Below are positions 9,707 to 19,762 of a stretch of 64,000 bases of DNA, in pieces. The notes beneath the pieces were generated by a model. It searched no databases, had not been told where the DNA came from, and saw only the letters and a list, made by a program, of their open reading frames with translations. Within the stretch, counting starts at the first letter, position 1. The number at the start of each line of letters is the position of its first letter. The DNA lies in NCBI RefSeq assembly GCF_000482325.1, contig NZ_AXVA01000005.1, positions 385,653 through 449,652 on the forward strand, in the 5' to 3' direction. The translations under genes and the position numbers were made by a program. This DNA is from Bacillus sp. UNC438CL73TsuS30. Its GTDB lineage: Bacteria > Bacillota > Bacilli > Bacillales > Cytobacillaceae.

Positions 9707-10627
9707 ATGGAAAAAGTGATTCCAGCAAAAGATAGATTATTAAAATCACAAAAGAATTGGATGAACGGGGAAGTAAGAGGGAAAATCATAGTTTTTATAT
9801 GTGCGATTATAATGATATCAGCAACGATTGCGATTACGATTTTTCTAGGGCAAAAAGGATTGCAGTCTTTTATCAAAGATGGTGTAAATCTATTTGAGTT
9901 CGTAACCGGTAAGATTTGGAATCCTACCGATCAAGCAAAGCCGCTATACGGGGCACTACCATTCATTTTGGGATCTTTCGCAGTAACGTTTCTCTCAGCA
10001 ATTATTGCAGCACCATTAGGAATTGGTGGAGCCATTTTTATGACAGAAATTGCTCCTTCCTGGGGAAGAAAAATACTACAACCCGTAATAGAGCTTTTAG
10101 TAGGTATTCCATCAGTTGTTTATGGATTCATCGGTCTTACCGTATTGGTACCATTTATTAGAGGACATGTTGGAGGGCTTGGTTTTAGTTTATTGTCGGG
10201 AATGATTGTCCTATCGATTATGATCTTACCGACTGTGACAACAATTGCAACTGATGCCATGAGTTCACTTCCAAATAATCTTCGTGAAGGATCTTATGCA
10301 TTAGGGGCAACCCGCTGGCAAACTATTAGAAAAGTGTTGATTCCTGCAGCATTACCAAATTTATTGACTGCCATTGTACTGGGTATGTCCCGGGCCTTTG
10401 GGGAGGCATTAGCTGTTCAAATGGTCATAGGAAATGTAAAATCAATGCCTCACAGTCTTTTGGATGCATCAGCCACACTAACAACGATTATTACTTTAAA
10501 TATGGGCAACACGACGTTTGGAAGCCCTGAAAATAATGTCTTATGGTCTTTGGGATTAATATTATTAATTATGTCATTCGCTTTTATTCTTTTGATTCGC
10601 TACCTTTCATCTAGGAGGAAGATTTAA
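9707..10627 (+). CDS. pstC: PstC phosphate ABC transporter permease
   Basis: 306 residues from the ATG at 9707. The frame is open from a GTG at 9692, but that GTG overlaps the only Shine-Dalgarno-like AGGGGTG, so the ATG is preferred despite a long spacer. About six transmembrane helices. The ABC permease EAA loop is visible as EGSYALGATRWQTIRKVLIPAALP. Together with PstA it forms the membrane channel fed by PstS. The stop overlaps the pstA start by one base (TAATG). Confidence 0.93.
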   Translation: MEKVIPAKDRLLKSQKNWMNGEVRGKIIVFICAIIMISATIAITIFLGQKGLQSFIKDGVNLFEFVTGKIWNPTDQAKPLYGALPFILGSFAVTFLSAIIAAPLGIGGAIFMTEIAPSWGRKILQPVIELLVGIPSVVYGFIGLTVLVPFIRGHVGGLGFSLLSGMIVLSIMILPTVTTIATDAMSSLPNNLREGSYALGATRWQTIRKVLIPAALPNLLTAIVLGMSRAFGEALAVQMVIGNVKSMPHSLLDASATLTTIITLNMGNTTFGSPENNVLWSLGLILLIMSFAFILLIRYLSSRRKI

Positions 10628-11514
10628 TGAATTCGAGAGTAGCCGATCGGATCGCAACAAGTGTTTTTGTTCTTATTGCCGTAATTATCATTGCAGTTTT
10701 AGTGGGTTTATTTGGTTTTATTTTATTTCACGGTTTGCAGCATGTTTCATTCAAGTTTCTAACCACCCCATCAAGTAATATGATGGCTGGCGGAGGAATT
10801 CGCGATCAATTATTTAATTCATTTTATGTCCTGTTTATTACGATGTTAATTACTATTCCTCTAGGCGTTGGCGGCGGGATTTATATGGCTGAATACGCTA
10901 AACCGGGGAAAGTGACAAATTTTATTCGCTCTTGTATCGAGGTTTTGGCTTCCATGCCTTCGATTGTAATTGGGATGTTCGGTCTATTAATGTTTGTTAC
11001 CTTAACAGGTTGGGGCTACACCATTTTAGGGGGAGCACTTGCACTTACTGTTTTTAACTTACCTGTAATGGTGAGGGTTAGTGAAGATGCGATTCGTACA
11101 GTTCCACGGGAGTTAAAGGAAGCGAGCCTTGCACTTGGGATCACTCATTGGCATACGATTAAGACGGTTTTATTGCCAAGTGCCTTTCCGGTTATTTTGA
11201 CGGGTGCAATCCTTGCTTCAGGTCGTGTCTTTGGTGAGGCAGCAGCTTTATTGTTCACAGCTGGATTATCAACACCAAGATTAGATTATACGGATTGGAA
11301 TCCTTTTTCTGATGTGTCACCACTGAATATCTTCCGTCCTGCTGAAACTTTGGCAGTTCATATTTGGTCGGTTAATACCCAAGGGTTAATTCCGGATGTT
11401 AAAGACGTTTCAAACGGTTCAGCAGCTGTTTTAGTACTTTCTGTTTTAATTTTCAACCTGCTTGCCAGATGGATTGGCAGTCTAATTCATAAAAAGATTA
11501 CTGCTACTAAATAA
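10627..11514 (+). CDS. pstA: PstA phosphate ABC transporter permease
   Basis: 295 residues, six predicted transmembrane helices, EAA loop EASLALGITHWHTIKTVLLP. Partner permease of PstC, translationally coupled to it by the one-base overlap. The extracytoplasmic loop before the last helix (about 215-255) is long, as is common in PstA. Confidence 0.93.
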   Translation: MNSRVADRIATSVFVLIAVIIIAVLVGLFGFILFHGLQHVSFKFLTTPSSNMMAGGGIRDQLFNSFYVLFITMLITIPLGVGGGIYMAEYAKPGKVTNFIRSCIEVLASMPSIVIGMFGLLMFVTLTGWGYTILGGALALTVFNLPVMVRVSEDAIRTVPRELKEASLALGITHWHTIKTVLLPSAFPVILTGAILASGRVFGEAAALLFTAGLSTPRLDYTDWNPFSDVSPLNIFRPAETLAVHIWSVNTQGLIPDVKDVSNGSAAVLVLSVLIFNLLARWIGSLIHKKITATK

Positions 11515-11532
11515 AGAAAAAGGTGAGATTGG

Positions 11533-12363
11533 ATGGTTATAGCTATGAAAGAAAGAGAAACAGTAGAAACTGCAGCAAACCTAGAAGATTATATTACTCC
11601 AATATTAAAAGAAAACATATTAAAGGTAGATAATCTTGAAATCTTTTACGGTGAAAAACGTGCAGTGAACGGTATTTCAATGGATATTGAAAAAAACTCG
11701 GTTACAGCACTTATAGGTCCTTCAGGGTGCGGAAAATCTACATTTTTACGCAGTATTAATAGAATGAATGACCTTATCCCAGGAGCGCGGGCAGAAGGGG
11801 AAATTAAGTATGAAGGTCTAAATATTTTATCGGATCAAATCAATGTAGTTGCATTAAGAAAAGAAATTGGAATGGTTTTTCAAAAGCCAAATCCATTTCC
11901 AAAATCAATCTACGAAAATATTACCCATGCATTAAAGTTTAGTGGAATCAGAAAGAAAAGTCAGCTTGATGGAATCGTAGAGGAGAGCCTACAAAAAGCA
12001 GCTCTATGGGATGAAGTGAAAGACAGACTTCACAAATCAGCTCTCTCTCTTTCAGGTGGACAGCAGCAGCGTCTTTGCATTGCACGGACGATTGCCATGA
12101 AACCAACGGTTATGCTTTTGGACGAACCTTCTTCTGCGCTTGACCCAATTTCGAATGCAAAGGTAGAGGACTTGATTGTTGAATTGAAAAAAGATTACTC
12201 CATAGTTATTGTCACCCATAATATGCAGCAGGCATCACGGATTTCCGATAAAACAGCCTTCTTTTTAAGTGGTGACTTAATCGAGTACGATGCAACAGAA
12301 AAGATTTTTACTAATCCTTCAGTACAAAAGACAGAGGAATATATTTCAGGTAGATTTGGCTAA
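11533..12363 (+). CDS. pstB: PstB phosphate ABC transporter ATPase, copy A
   Basis: 276 residues. Walker [10 protein letters not shown] from residue 62, Q-loop [11 protein letters not shown], signature [13 protein letters not shown], Walker [15 protein letters not shown]-loop VTHNMQQA. It carries an N-terminal extension of about 30 residues compared with the next ATPase gene. As in B. subtilis (pstBA/pstBB), two ATPases are encoded in tandem. RBS AGGTGAG. Confidence 0.95.
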   Translation: MVIAMKERETVETAANLEDYITPILKENILKVDNLEIFYGEKRAVNGISMDIEKNSVTALIGPSGCGKSTFLRSINRMNDLIPGARAEGEIKYEGLNILSDQINVVALRKEIGMVFQKPNPFPKSIYENITHALKFSGIRKKSQLDGIVEESLQKAALWDEVKDRLHKSALSLSGGQQQRLCIARTIAMKPTVMLLDEPSSALDPISNAKVEDLIVELKKDYSIVIVTHNMQQASRISDKTAFFLSGDLIEYDATEKIFTNPSVQKTEEYISGRFG

Positions 12364-12373
12364 GGAGGATATT

Positions 12374-13147
12374 ATGACTTCAATAACAGTTCACAGACAA
12401 GCTTTTCAAATAAATGATTTAAACTTGTGGTACGGAGATCACCACGCACTCAAGAGTATAAACTTTCCAATTAATAAAAAAGAAGTAACGGCGATTATTG
12501 GTCCTTCAGGATGCGGGAAATCAACGTTTATTAAAACCTTAAACTTAATGATTAACTATGTACCAAATGTAAAAATGACTGGGGAAATTAATTATAATGA
12601 CCAAAATATCTTAAATGAAAAAACGGACCTTGTAGACCTGAGAAAAAATGTTGGTATGGTTTTTCAAAAAGGTAATGTTTTTCCTCAATCGATTTTTGAT
12701 AACGTAGCATATGGACCTAGAATCCATGGAGTTAAACGAAAAGTCCATTTAGAGGAAATTGTCACAAAGGCATTATTAGATGTAGCGTTATGGGATGAAG
12801 TAAAGGACCGTCTACATGCACCGGCACTTGGTCTTTCCGGTGGACAGCAGCAAAGATTGTGCATAGCAAGGGCACTGGCAACTAAACCGGATGTTCTACT
12901 TATGGATGAGCCTACTTCCGCTCTTGATCCAATTTCCACCTTGAAAATTGAGGAATTAATCCTAGAATTGAAAGAAAAATATACCATTGTTATTGTAACA
13001 CACAATATGCAGCAGGCATCCAGAGTATCAGATAAGACTGCCTTCTTTTTAATGGGAGAGTTAATTGAGTTAGACGAGACAGCTAAAATATTCTCGCAGC
13101 CTTCAGACCAACGTACTGAGGATTATATTACAGGAAGATTCGGATGA
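12374..13147 (+). CDS. pstB: PstB phosphate ABC transporter ATPase, copy B
   Basis: 257 residues from the ATG at 12374, directly after TAAGGAGG. The longer open frame from 12290 overlaps copy A and has no RBS. Walker [10 protein letters not shown] begins at residue 43, signature [13 protein letters not shown], Walker [14 protein letters not shown]. It is diverged from copy A in the helical domain ([15 protein letters not shown]), so it could form a heterodimer or an alternative ATPase. Confidence 0.95.
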   Translation: MTSITVHRQAFQINDLNLWYGDHHALKSINFPINKKEVTAIIGPSGCGKSTFIKTLNLMINYVPNVKMTGEINYNDQNILNEKTDLVDLRKNVGMVFQKGNVFPQSIFDNVAYGPRIHGVKRKVHLEEIVTKALLDVALWDEVKDRLHAPALGLSGGQQQRLCIARALATKPDVLLMDEPTSALDPISTLKIEELILELKEKYTIVIVTHNMQQASRVSDKTAFFLMGELIELDETAKIFSQPSDQRTEDYITGRFG

Positions 13148-13160
13148 TAGAGGTGATAAA

Positions 13161-13820
13161 ATGAGTACAAGATCGAATTTCGACAATCAATTAAACGAGT
13201 TAAAAAAATTAGTATTGGATATGGCAAAAAAGTCGGAAATTGCCATTAAGGATGCAATGGATGCCCTCATCCAACAAGATCTTGAAAAGGCTAAAGAGAT
13301 TATAAATGCAGATAATATAATTGATGATTTAGAGCAAGACATTAATAATAAAGCAATCATTCTTATAGCGAAAGAATCACCAGTAGCAACAGACCTCAGA
13401 AGAATTATTGCCGCCTTAAAAATTTCTTCAGAGGTGGAGCGTATAGGTGATTTAGCCGTAAATATTGCAAAATCCTCGCTTCATATTGGGAAGGAAAAGC
13501 ATATTAAAGAAATCATCGATATTCCGAACATGATGAATCGGGCACTAGAAATGTTGTCTGAATCCTTATCAGCCTTTTATACTGAAGATATAACACTTGC
13601 ACAAAGCTGTGCAGAGAAAGATGATAAAGTAGATGAAATGTACGGAAGTTTGGTCCACGAATTAATGGGCTATATTCCCAAAAATCCGAATGCAACCAAT
13701 CAGATTACTCAATTAGCATATGTCTGCCGCTACATTGAAAGAATTGCAGATCATTCCACTAATATTTCAGAAAATGTTATCTTTTTAGTAACAGGAAACC
13801 GTTATAATTTGAATGCTTAA
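13161..13820 (+). CDS. phoU: PhoU phosphate signalling regulator
   Basis: 219 residues. An all-helical protein with two repeated three-helix PhoU units (about 10-110 and 115-215). The metal-binding signature DLRRIIAALKISSEVERIGD and its C-terminal echo YVCRYIERIADHSTNISENV are clear. It links Pst transport to the PhoR kinase and polyphosphate/phosphate homeostasis. Last gene of the pst operon. The B. subtilis pst operon lacks phoU, so this layout is closer to other bacilli. Confidence 0.94.
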   Translation: MSTRSNFDNQLNELKKLVLDMAKKSEIAIKDAMDALIQQDLEKAKEIINADNIIDDLEQDINNKAIILIAKESPVATDLRRIIAALKISSEVERIGDLAVNIAKSSLHIGKEKHIKEIIDIPNMMNRALEMLSESLSAFYTEDITLAQSCAEKDDKVDEMYGSLVHELMGYIPKNPNATNQITQLAYVCRYIERIADHSTNISENVIFLVTGNRYNLNA

Positions 13821-13837
13821 AAATTAATGTTACATCC

Positions 13838-13872
13838 AAGGATGAGGCCATAAAACACCTCATCTTTTTTAT
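13838..13872 (+). terminator. Terminator after phoU
   Basis: GATGAGG ... CCTCATC stem with a 10-nt loop and a T6 run. Confidence 0.8.
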
Positions 13873-14125
13873 TTTCACTTAAAAAAATGTCGAAACCATT
13901 CATTCGGATCTGAGGGAGGATGTCGATTCCTTGTTAATAGAAGGTGTATGTTTATAAAAATAAATTTTTTCCAAGTCTTAAATAACTATGTCATAAGGAA
14001 TAGCAAGATACGACAAAATGCGTTTATTGTGCCTTTTACGTTCAAATGATACGATAAAATTATTAAAAATATGAATAATTTGGAATTTTAAGCATAAAAT
14101 GATTGTTTACCGTTAGGAGGACATT
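13873..14125. other. AT-rich intergenic region before the DUF4912 operon
   Basis: The gap from phoU to the next gene is about 305 bp. After the terminator it holds no convincing ORF or repeat. It presumably contains the promoter of the 14126 operon. AGGAGG sits just before 14126. Confidence 0.5.
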
Positions 14126-14806
14126 ATGATTGATGAAATAATAAAACTACGAGAGGAAGGATTATCGTTTAGAAAAATCGCCTCAGAACTAGACACAACG
14201 GTAGGAAGAGTCCAATATCGCTGGAATAAATGGATCAATAGTAATGAGAGAAATACGAACGATGAACCGGATATGCAAAAAAATAAGGAAAACCAATCCT
14301 CTGCAAGTGGGTCTCCTTCGGCCTTTGTTCCCATAAAGGGTGAGCTGACAGCAAGGCTTGTTACACCACAGAAAATGATCCTATTCTGGGAAGTTTCCGA
14401 ATTACCTCGAAATGTTATTCAACTATTCTTTGATCAGCCATTTGACGATTGCGTATCCGTTGTTCGGATTTACGATGTAACTGACATGATCTTTAATGGC
14501 AGAAATGCTCATCATTTCTATGAGATAGCCGTACCGTACCAAAATGGCCATTGGTATATAAAGGGGTTACTTTCTAATCGTCATTATATTGCTGAACTTG
14601 GTGTCAAACTCGGAGCGGGCTTTTTTCCAATTATTCGATCCAATACCATTCAAACTCCATCAATGGAGACGGAAAGTGGATATCAAATAAGTGATAGTCT
14701 AAACCAGTTTCAAAGAATAGAGACACAAACTCCAAAATGGATTGATCATGTAAGCACCTATACTTATTATGAACAAACAGAAAACATGGAGGAGAACAAT
14801 GGATAA
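14126..14806 (+). CDS. DUF4912 domain protein with N-terminal HTH-like segment
   Basis: 226 residues. Residues 1-35 (IIKLREEGLSFRKIASELD) look like a resolvase/sigma-type helix-turn-helix. After an Asn/Ser-rich linker the DUF4912 domain begins (about 75-200) with LTARLVTPQKMILFWEVSE. The last 8 nt overlap the glycosyltransferase gene, so the two are co-translated. DUF4912 proteins often accompany glycosyltransferases. A role in recognising or regulating a glycan is inferred, not shown. Confidence 0.75.
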   Translation: MIDEIIKLREEGLSFRKIASELDTTVGRVQYRWNKWINSNERNTNDEPDMQKNKENQSSASGSPSAFVPIKGELTARLVTPQKMILFWEVSELPRNVIQLFFDQPFDDCVSVVRIYDVTDMIFNGRNAHHFYEIAVPYQNGHWYIKGLLSNRHYIAELGVKLGAGFFPIIRSNTIQTPSMETESGYQISDSLNQFQRIETQTPKWIDHVSTYTYYEQTENMEENNG

Positions 14807-16037
14807 TACAAAATACTCGCTCACTGATATGGAGCGGATATCTCAGATTCATCGCCCATTAAACATTTTGATGTTAAGTTGGGAGTACCCTCCGCATGTA
14901 GTGGGGGGGCTTTCAAGGCATGTATATGGATTATCTGTTCATCTTGCTGAATTGGGTCATGAGGTTCATGTTGTTTCATTGCTAAGAAATGACTTGCCTT
15001 CTTATGAAAAAATAAATGATGTTCATGTACATCGTGTTAAGCCATTGAACGAACAGGATGAGGATTTTCTATCCTGGATCGGCGGACTTAACCTGGCGAT
15101 GGCGTTTAAAGTGGCAAAATTGGCTAATGAAAACAGCTTCAGTATTATTCATGCTCATGATTGGCTTGTGGGTACCGCAGCCATTGCCTTAAAGGATTCG
15201 TTATCCATACCATTACTAGCTACCATTCATGCTACAGAATATGGAAGGAATAATGGGATTTATACTGAAATGCAGAAGTTTATTCATAGCAAAGAGCAGC
15301 AGCTTGTATCCGAGGCTGACCAAGTTATTGTGTGCAGCGAATATATGGTTGAGGAAGTGACCTCTATTTTTGATGCAGCTGCTGAAAAATTAGCCATTAT
15401 TCCAAATGGGGTTGATATGTTAACCAAAAGCGAAGAATCTGTTGATTTTCCCCATAATCTCCAAGATAAAAAATATATCTTTTCAATGGGAAGAATGGTG
15501 AAGGAAAAAGGATTCGAAACGATAATTGAGGCGGCAGCCATTGCAAAGGAGCTAAAGCTTGAATATTCCTTTGTTATTGCCGGAAAAGGTCCGATGCTGG
15601 ATACCTATCGTAAACTAATTCAAGAAAAACATTTGGAAGACAAGATCACGTTCATTGGCTTTGTATCTGAGCAGGAGCGGAATACTTTCATACAAAATTG
15701 TGAAATGGTTGTTGTTCCTAGCTTGTATGAACCTTTTGGAATTGTTGCACTTGAAGCAATGGCTCTTGGAAAGCCGACAATTGTTTCAAAAACAGGCGGA
15801 TTAAAGGGGATTGTGAAGCATTTGCAAACGGGGATGTTAATGGCTCCTGGAGATGCCCAAAGCTTATTGGAACAAATTTTATTTATTTACAAAAATCCTA
15901 AAAAGGCAGCGGAGATGGCTAAAGAGGGTCAGCTAGTGATGAAAAGCTTGTATAGCTGGAAACGCGTTGCAATAGAGACTAGCAGATTAATCGAAGATCT
16001 ATTATTAATCCAATTAGTGGATGCAACAGAATGCTAA
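14799..16037 (+). CDS. GT4-family glycosyltransferase
   Basis: 412 residues from the ATG at 14799 (GGAGGAG just upstream). Two Rossmann domains of the GT-B fold. N-terminal MLSWEYPPHVVGGLSRHVYGL is the donor/acceptor glycine loop typical of glycogen-synthase-like GT4 enzymes. The C-terminal half has SMGRMVKEKGFETIIEAA and the EX7E motif EPFGIVALEAMALGKPTIV. A retaining hexosyltransferase is expected; acceptor unknown. It occupies roughly the position of the glycosyltransferase gene yqgM in B. subtilis. Confidence 0.87.
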   Translation: MDNTKYSLTDMERISQIHRPLNILMLSWEYPPHVVGGLSRHVYGLSVHLAELGHEVHVVSLLRNDLPSYEKINDVHVHRVKPLNEQDEDFLSWIGGLNLAMAFKVAKLANENSFSIIHAHDWLVGTAAIALKDSLSIPLLATIHATEYGRNNGIYTEMQKFIHSKEQQLVSEADQVIVCSEYMVEEVTSIFDAAAEKLAIIPNGVDMLTKSEESVDFPHNLQDKKYIFSMGRMVKEKGFETIIEAAAIAKELKLEYSFVIAGKGPMLDTYRKLIQEKHLEDKITFIGFVSEQERNTFIQNCEMVVVPSLYEPFGIVALEAMALGKPTIVSKTGGLKGIVKHLQTGMLMAPGDAQSLLEQILFIYKNPKKAAEMAKEGQLVMKSLYSWKRVAIETSRLIEDLLLIQLVDATEC

Positions 16038-16077
16038 GTAAATACCCTAATTAGGGCAAAAAGGTGGTGTTAATCCG

Positions 16078-16710
16078 ATGAGTCTAATGGAGCCGATAAA
16101 GATTGTTCCAACCTCCCTTAATCATTTCGTTATTGAGCAGCTGCAGCTAATTCCGGGAATATGGGTAAATGGTAAAGTTTATTGGATGCAAAATTGTACA
16201 GAAAAAGTAATTTACGATGAAGAGTTGGTAATTAAGCTAAAAATTGAGCATATCCATTCAAAAATTTCCTTCGCAAAAATCTACATAAGTAATCACAGCA
16301 TTGCAACAAAAGAAATCAAAGTTTTAGTTATGCATCATAATCCGAATTTAACGGGGGAAAATTTTACGTTTATCTCTCCGGTGGAGAATCGTATTTTTCA
16401 TCTTACCAATGAAAAGCTAATCCTCGTAAATGGTAAATACAAAGGTTCTGACATGAAAGAATGTACTGTTCATCCGTCATGGAATATCTTTACTGATAAA
16501 CTATGGAGTAATTTAAATAAGGGCAGCTTAGTGTACCAGCCTATGGCAAAGGGTCCGGCTGCAAGTGTCTTTACGATGAAAATGTCAATAGGGCCTCGTG
16601 AAACCAATAAAATCAGTACTTGGGCAATCAATGGAAGCAGTAAAAATGAGCTCCTAAACATGGAATGTGCACTTTTAAAAAACACACTAGCATTTCCTTT
16701 CGAAAAATGA
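16078..16710 (+). CDS. Hypothetical protein of the DUF4912/glycosyltransferase operon
   Basis: 210 residues, not recognised with confidence. Predominantly beta-strand, no signal peptide or membrane helix, no clear catalytic motif. The segment [25 protein letters not shown] followed by [17 protein letters not shown] reads like an immunoglobulin-like or beta-sandwich protein. RBS AAAGGTGG. It lies 40 bp after the glycosyltransferase gene and is probably co-transcribed. Confidence 0.65.
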   Translation: MSLMEPIKIVPTSLNHFVIEQLQLIPGIWVNGKVYWMQNCTEKVIYDEELVIKLKIEHIHSKISFAKIYISNHSIATKEIKVLVMHHNPNLTGENFTFISPVENRIFHLTNEKLILVNGKYKGSDMKECTVHPSWNIFTDKLWSNLNKGSLVYQPMAKGPAASVFTMKMSIGPRETNKISTWAINGSSKNELLNMECALLKNTLAFPFEK

Positions 16711-16765
16711 TATTATAGAAAAGTCGTATGAACGAACTAGCTTAATGGTTTGGAGGGAAATCAAC

Positions 16766-16915
16766 ATGCGTGTAAATATTACGCTAGCTTGCACTGAGTG
16801 TGGAGACCGTAACTATATTTCAACAAAAAATAAACGTAATAACCCAGATCGTCTTGAGCTTAAGAAATATTGCCCAAGAGAAAAACGTACAACCGCACAC
16901 CGTGAAACAAAATAA
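16766..16915 (+). CDS. rpmG: 50S ribosomal protein L33
   Basis: 49 residues. [20 protein letters not shown] followed by KYCPREK is a canonical bacterial L33. The Cys pair at 9/12 and Cys36 fit the zinc-containing (C+) type in part. RBS GGAGGG. Located just before the formyl-THF cyclo-ligase as in B. subtilis (rpmGA-yqgN). Confidence 0.96.
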   Translation: MRVNITLACTECGDRNYISTKNKRNNPDRLELKKYCPREKRTTAHRETK

Positions 16916-16945
16916 GCAGTAGGAGCTTCCTGCTGCTTTTTTTTG
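16915..16945 (+). terminator. Terminator after rpmG
   Basis: AGCAGTAGGA/TCCTGCTGCT hairpin followed by T8. Confidence 0.85.
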
Positions 16946-16973
16946 TTGTCCAAAAATAAGGAGGAATCCGATA

Positions 16974-17540
16974 ATGATTGATAAAAGATCCTTTCGAAAA
17001 CAAATGATGGATAGATTATCACAAGTTTCGAGGCCTATTTATGAAGACCTCTCTTATAAAATTGCCAATCGGCTGTTTGATGAACAAGATTGGAAAAATG
17101 CACGCGTTATTGGAATTACCATTTCTAAAGTTCCTGAGGTAGATACATATCAAATTATCAGAAAAGCTTGGGAATTGGGAAAACAAGTGGTTGTCCCTAA
17201 GTGCCTGCCAAAAGAAAAATTGCTATCTTTCCGAATCTTGACTGAATTCTCTCAGCTTGAATCCGTATATTATGGTTTATTTGAACCAAAAGAGGAACTG
17301 ACCAAAGAGGTTGAACCTAGCTTAATTGATTTATTAATTGTACCGGGTTTAGCTTATACAAAAGAAGGATATCGAATTGGTTTTGGTGGAGGGTATTATG
17401 ATCGATTCTTATCAAGTTATAGCGGTAAGACAATATCGCTTGCTTTTGATATGCAAGTAGTTCCCGAGCTTAGCATTGAGGAACATGATTTACCAGTTTC
17501 AAAAATTATAACGAACCATGAGGTTATGATCATAAAATGA
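16974..17540 (+). CDS. yqgN: 5-formyltetrahydrofolate cyclo-ligase
   Basis: 188 residues. ATP-dependent conversion of 5-formyl-THF to 5,10-methenyl-THF (one-carbon metabolism). Signatures: basic N-terminus DKRSFRKQMMDRL, central VVVPKCLP, and the C-terminal phosphate-binding LIVPGLAYTKEGYRIGFGGG followed by YYDRFL. The stop overlaps the next start (ATGA). Confidence 0.93.
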   Translation: MIDKRSFRKQMMDRLSQVSRPIYEDLSYKIANRLFDEQDWKNARVIGITISKVPEVDTYQIIRKAWELGKQVVVPKCLPKEKLLSFRILTEFSQLESVYYGLFEPKEELTKEVEPSLIDLLIVPGLAYTKEGYRIGFGGGYYDRFLSSYSGKTISLAFDMQVVPELSIEEHDLPVSKIITNHEVMIIK

Positions 17541-18325
17541 TGGAAAAGTGGATTATTTTAGCTATCATAACCTTTGCCGGAATTCTCGCCTACCTAGTTA
17601 AAGCACTTACGAAATCGGGGGCTCTAGCAGCTATAATGGTAGGAGCTGCAGTCATGCTCGGTTTTGGTTTAAAGGGTCTTTTTCTCCTTGGGACTTTTTT
17701 TGTTTCTTCAAGTTTATGGTCTGAGTATAAAAGCTCTGTAAAGAAAACCATTGAAGAAAAATTAGCAAAAGGAGCAACAAGGGACTGGAGGCAGGTTGCT
17801 GCTAATGGTGGTGCTGCAGCTCTTTTCAGTCTAATTAACTTCCTTCACCCTAACGTCATTTGGCTGCTTGCTTTTGCTGTTTCACTTGCAAGTGCTAATT
17901 CGGATACATGGGCATCGGAAATCGGATCATTAAGTAAAAAAAATCCGCTTTTTATCCGAACATTCAAGCCAGTGGAAAGAGGGACCTCGGGTGCAATCAG
18001 TTTTTTGGGTACTAGTGCTGCATTGATAGGGGCGTTGTTAATTGCTCTTTTAACATTATGGCTATTTCATTTACATATTTTTCTTGCCTTCCTTGTTTTT
18101 CTATTCGGTTTTTTGGGTAATTTGATTGATACATTATTTGGCGCTTTTTATCAACAATTATACAAGTGCAGTCATTGCGGGATTGAGACGGAAAGACGAA
18201 TTCATTGTCAAAATGAAACCTTACGGATAAAAGGTATTAACTATATTGATAATGACATGGTTAACTTTTTATCGGGTTTTATTGCTGCATTATTGGCATT
18301 GAGTATAGTGCTTTTAGTAGTATGA
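17537..18325 (+). CDS. DUF92 family integral membrane protein
   Basis: 262 residues, seven or so hydrophobic helices. The family core SANSDTWASEIGSLSKKNP and VERGTSGAISFLGTSAA is conserved with TIGR00297/DUF92 proteins. That group includes plant phytyl-phosphate kinases, so an isoprenoid-phosphate kinase role is possible but unproven here. A cytoplasmic loop has CSHCG...C residues (about 213-230), a potential metal site. Coupled to yqgN by a 4-bp overlap. Confidence 0.8.
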   Translation: MMEKWIILAIITFAGILAYLVKALTKSGALAAIMVGAAVMLGFGLKGLFLLGTFFVSSSLWSEYKSSVKKTIEEKLAKGATRDWRQVAANGGAAALFSLINFLHPNVIWLLAFAVSLASANSDTWASEIGSLSKKNPLFIRTFKPVERGTSGAISFLGTSAALIGALLIALLTLWLFHLHIFLAFLVFLFGFLGNLIDTLFGAFYQQLYKCSHCGIETERRIHCQNETLRIKGINYIDNDMVNFLSGFIAALLALSIVLLVV

Positions 18326-18337
18326 AAACTATTTTGA

Positions 18338-19303
<966 letters not shown>

Positions 19304-19406
19304 CCCTATAAGATTGAGTTCCTCCATTGATTATGTCCCATTATTAGTGGTAACAATGGATAAAACTTATATCTATTACACAGAATAGATGTAGGAGGGA
19401 TCTATT

Positions 19407-19601
19407 ATGTCTCGTGTTATTACATCTATTTTTTTAATTGGTTCTATCGGGTATTTTGGATTTCGTTACCGATATCGGCTTATTAATTTGTTGCTGGCAT
19501 CAGGCTGGCTACGCCGTCTTGCGGTAGGTTCCATTATGAGTTTCCCGGGAGTAAAAAATAAAATGCTGCAAACTGTTTTTGGAGGACCATCTGAAAGGTG
19601 A
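19407..19601 (+). CDS. yqgO: YqgO-like small membrane-associated protein
   Basis: 64 residues, N-terminal hydrophobic segment (about 5-20) followed by a basic amphipathic region RRLAVGSIMSFPGVKNKML. RBS AGGAGGG. Small size, composition and position upstream of the rhomboid gene fit yqgO. Function unknown. Confidence 0.7.
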   Translation: MSRVITSIFLIGSIGYFGFRYRYRLINLLLASGWLRRLAVGSIMSFPGVKNKMLQTVFGGPSER

Positions 19602-19622
19602 AAACCGCAGATGGTTTTTTAT
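19585..19622 (+). terminator. Terminator overlapping the end of yqgO
   Basis: ACCATCTG pairs with CAGATGGT, then T6. The left arm is inside the last codons. Confidence 0.75.
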
Positions 19623-19762
19623 TTGTCCTGTAGAAACCATAATAAAATGCCGAAATTGAGGGTATTTAGTCATTGATTTAAATGGATTTCGGTTATAATG
19701 AAACCATCCAAATAATTATTCATTCTATATAGCTATTACTTAGATAGAAAGTGGGAGGAGTA

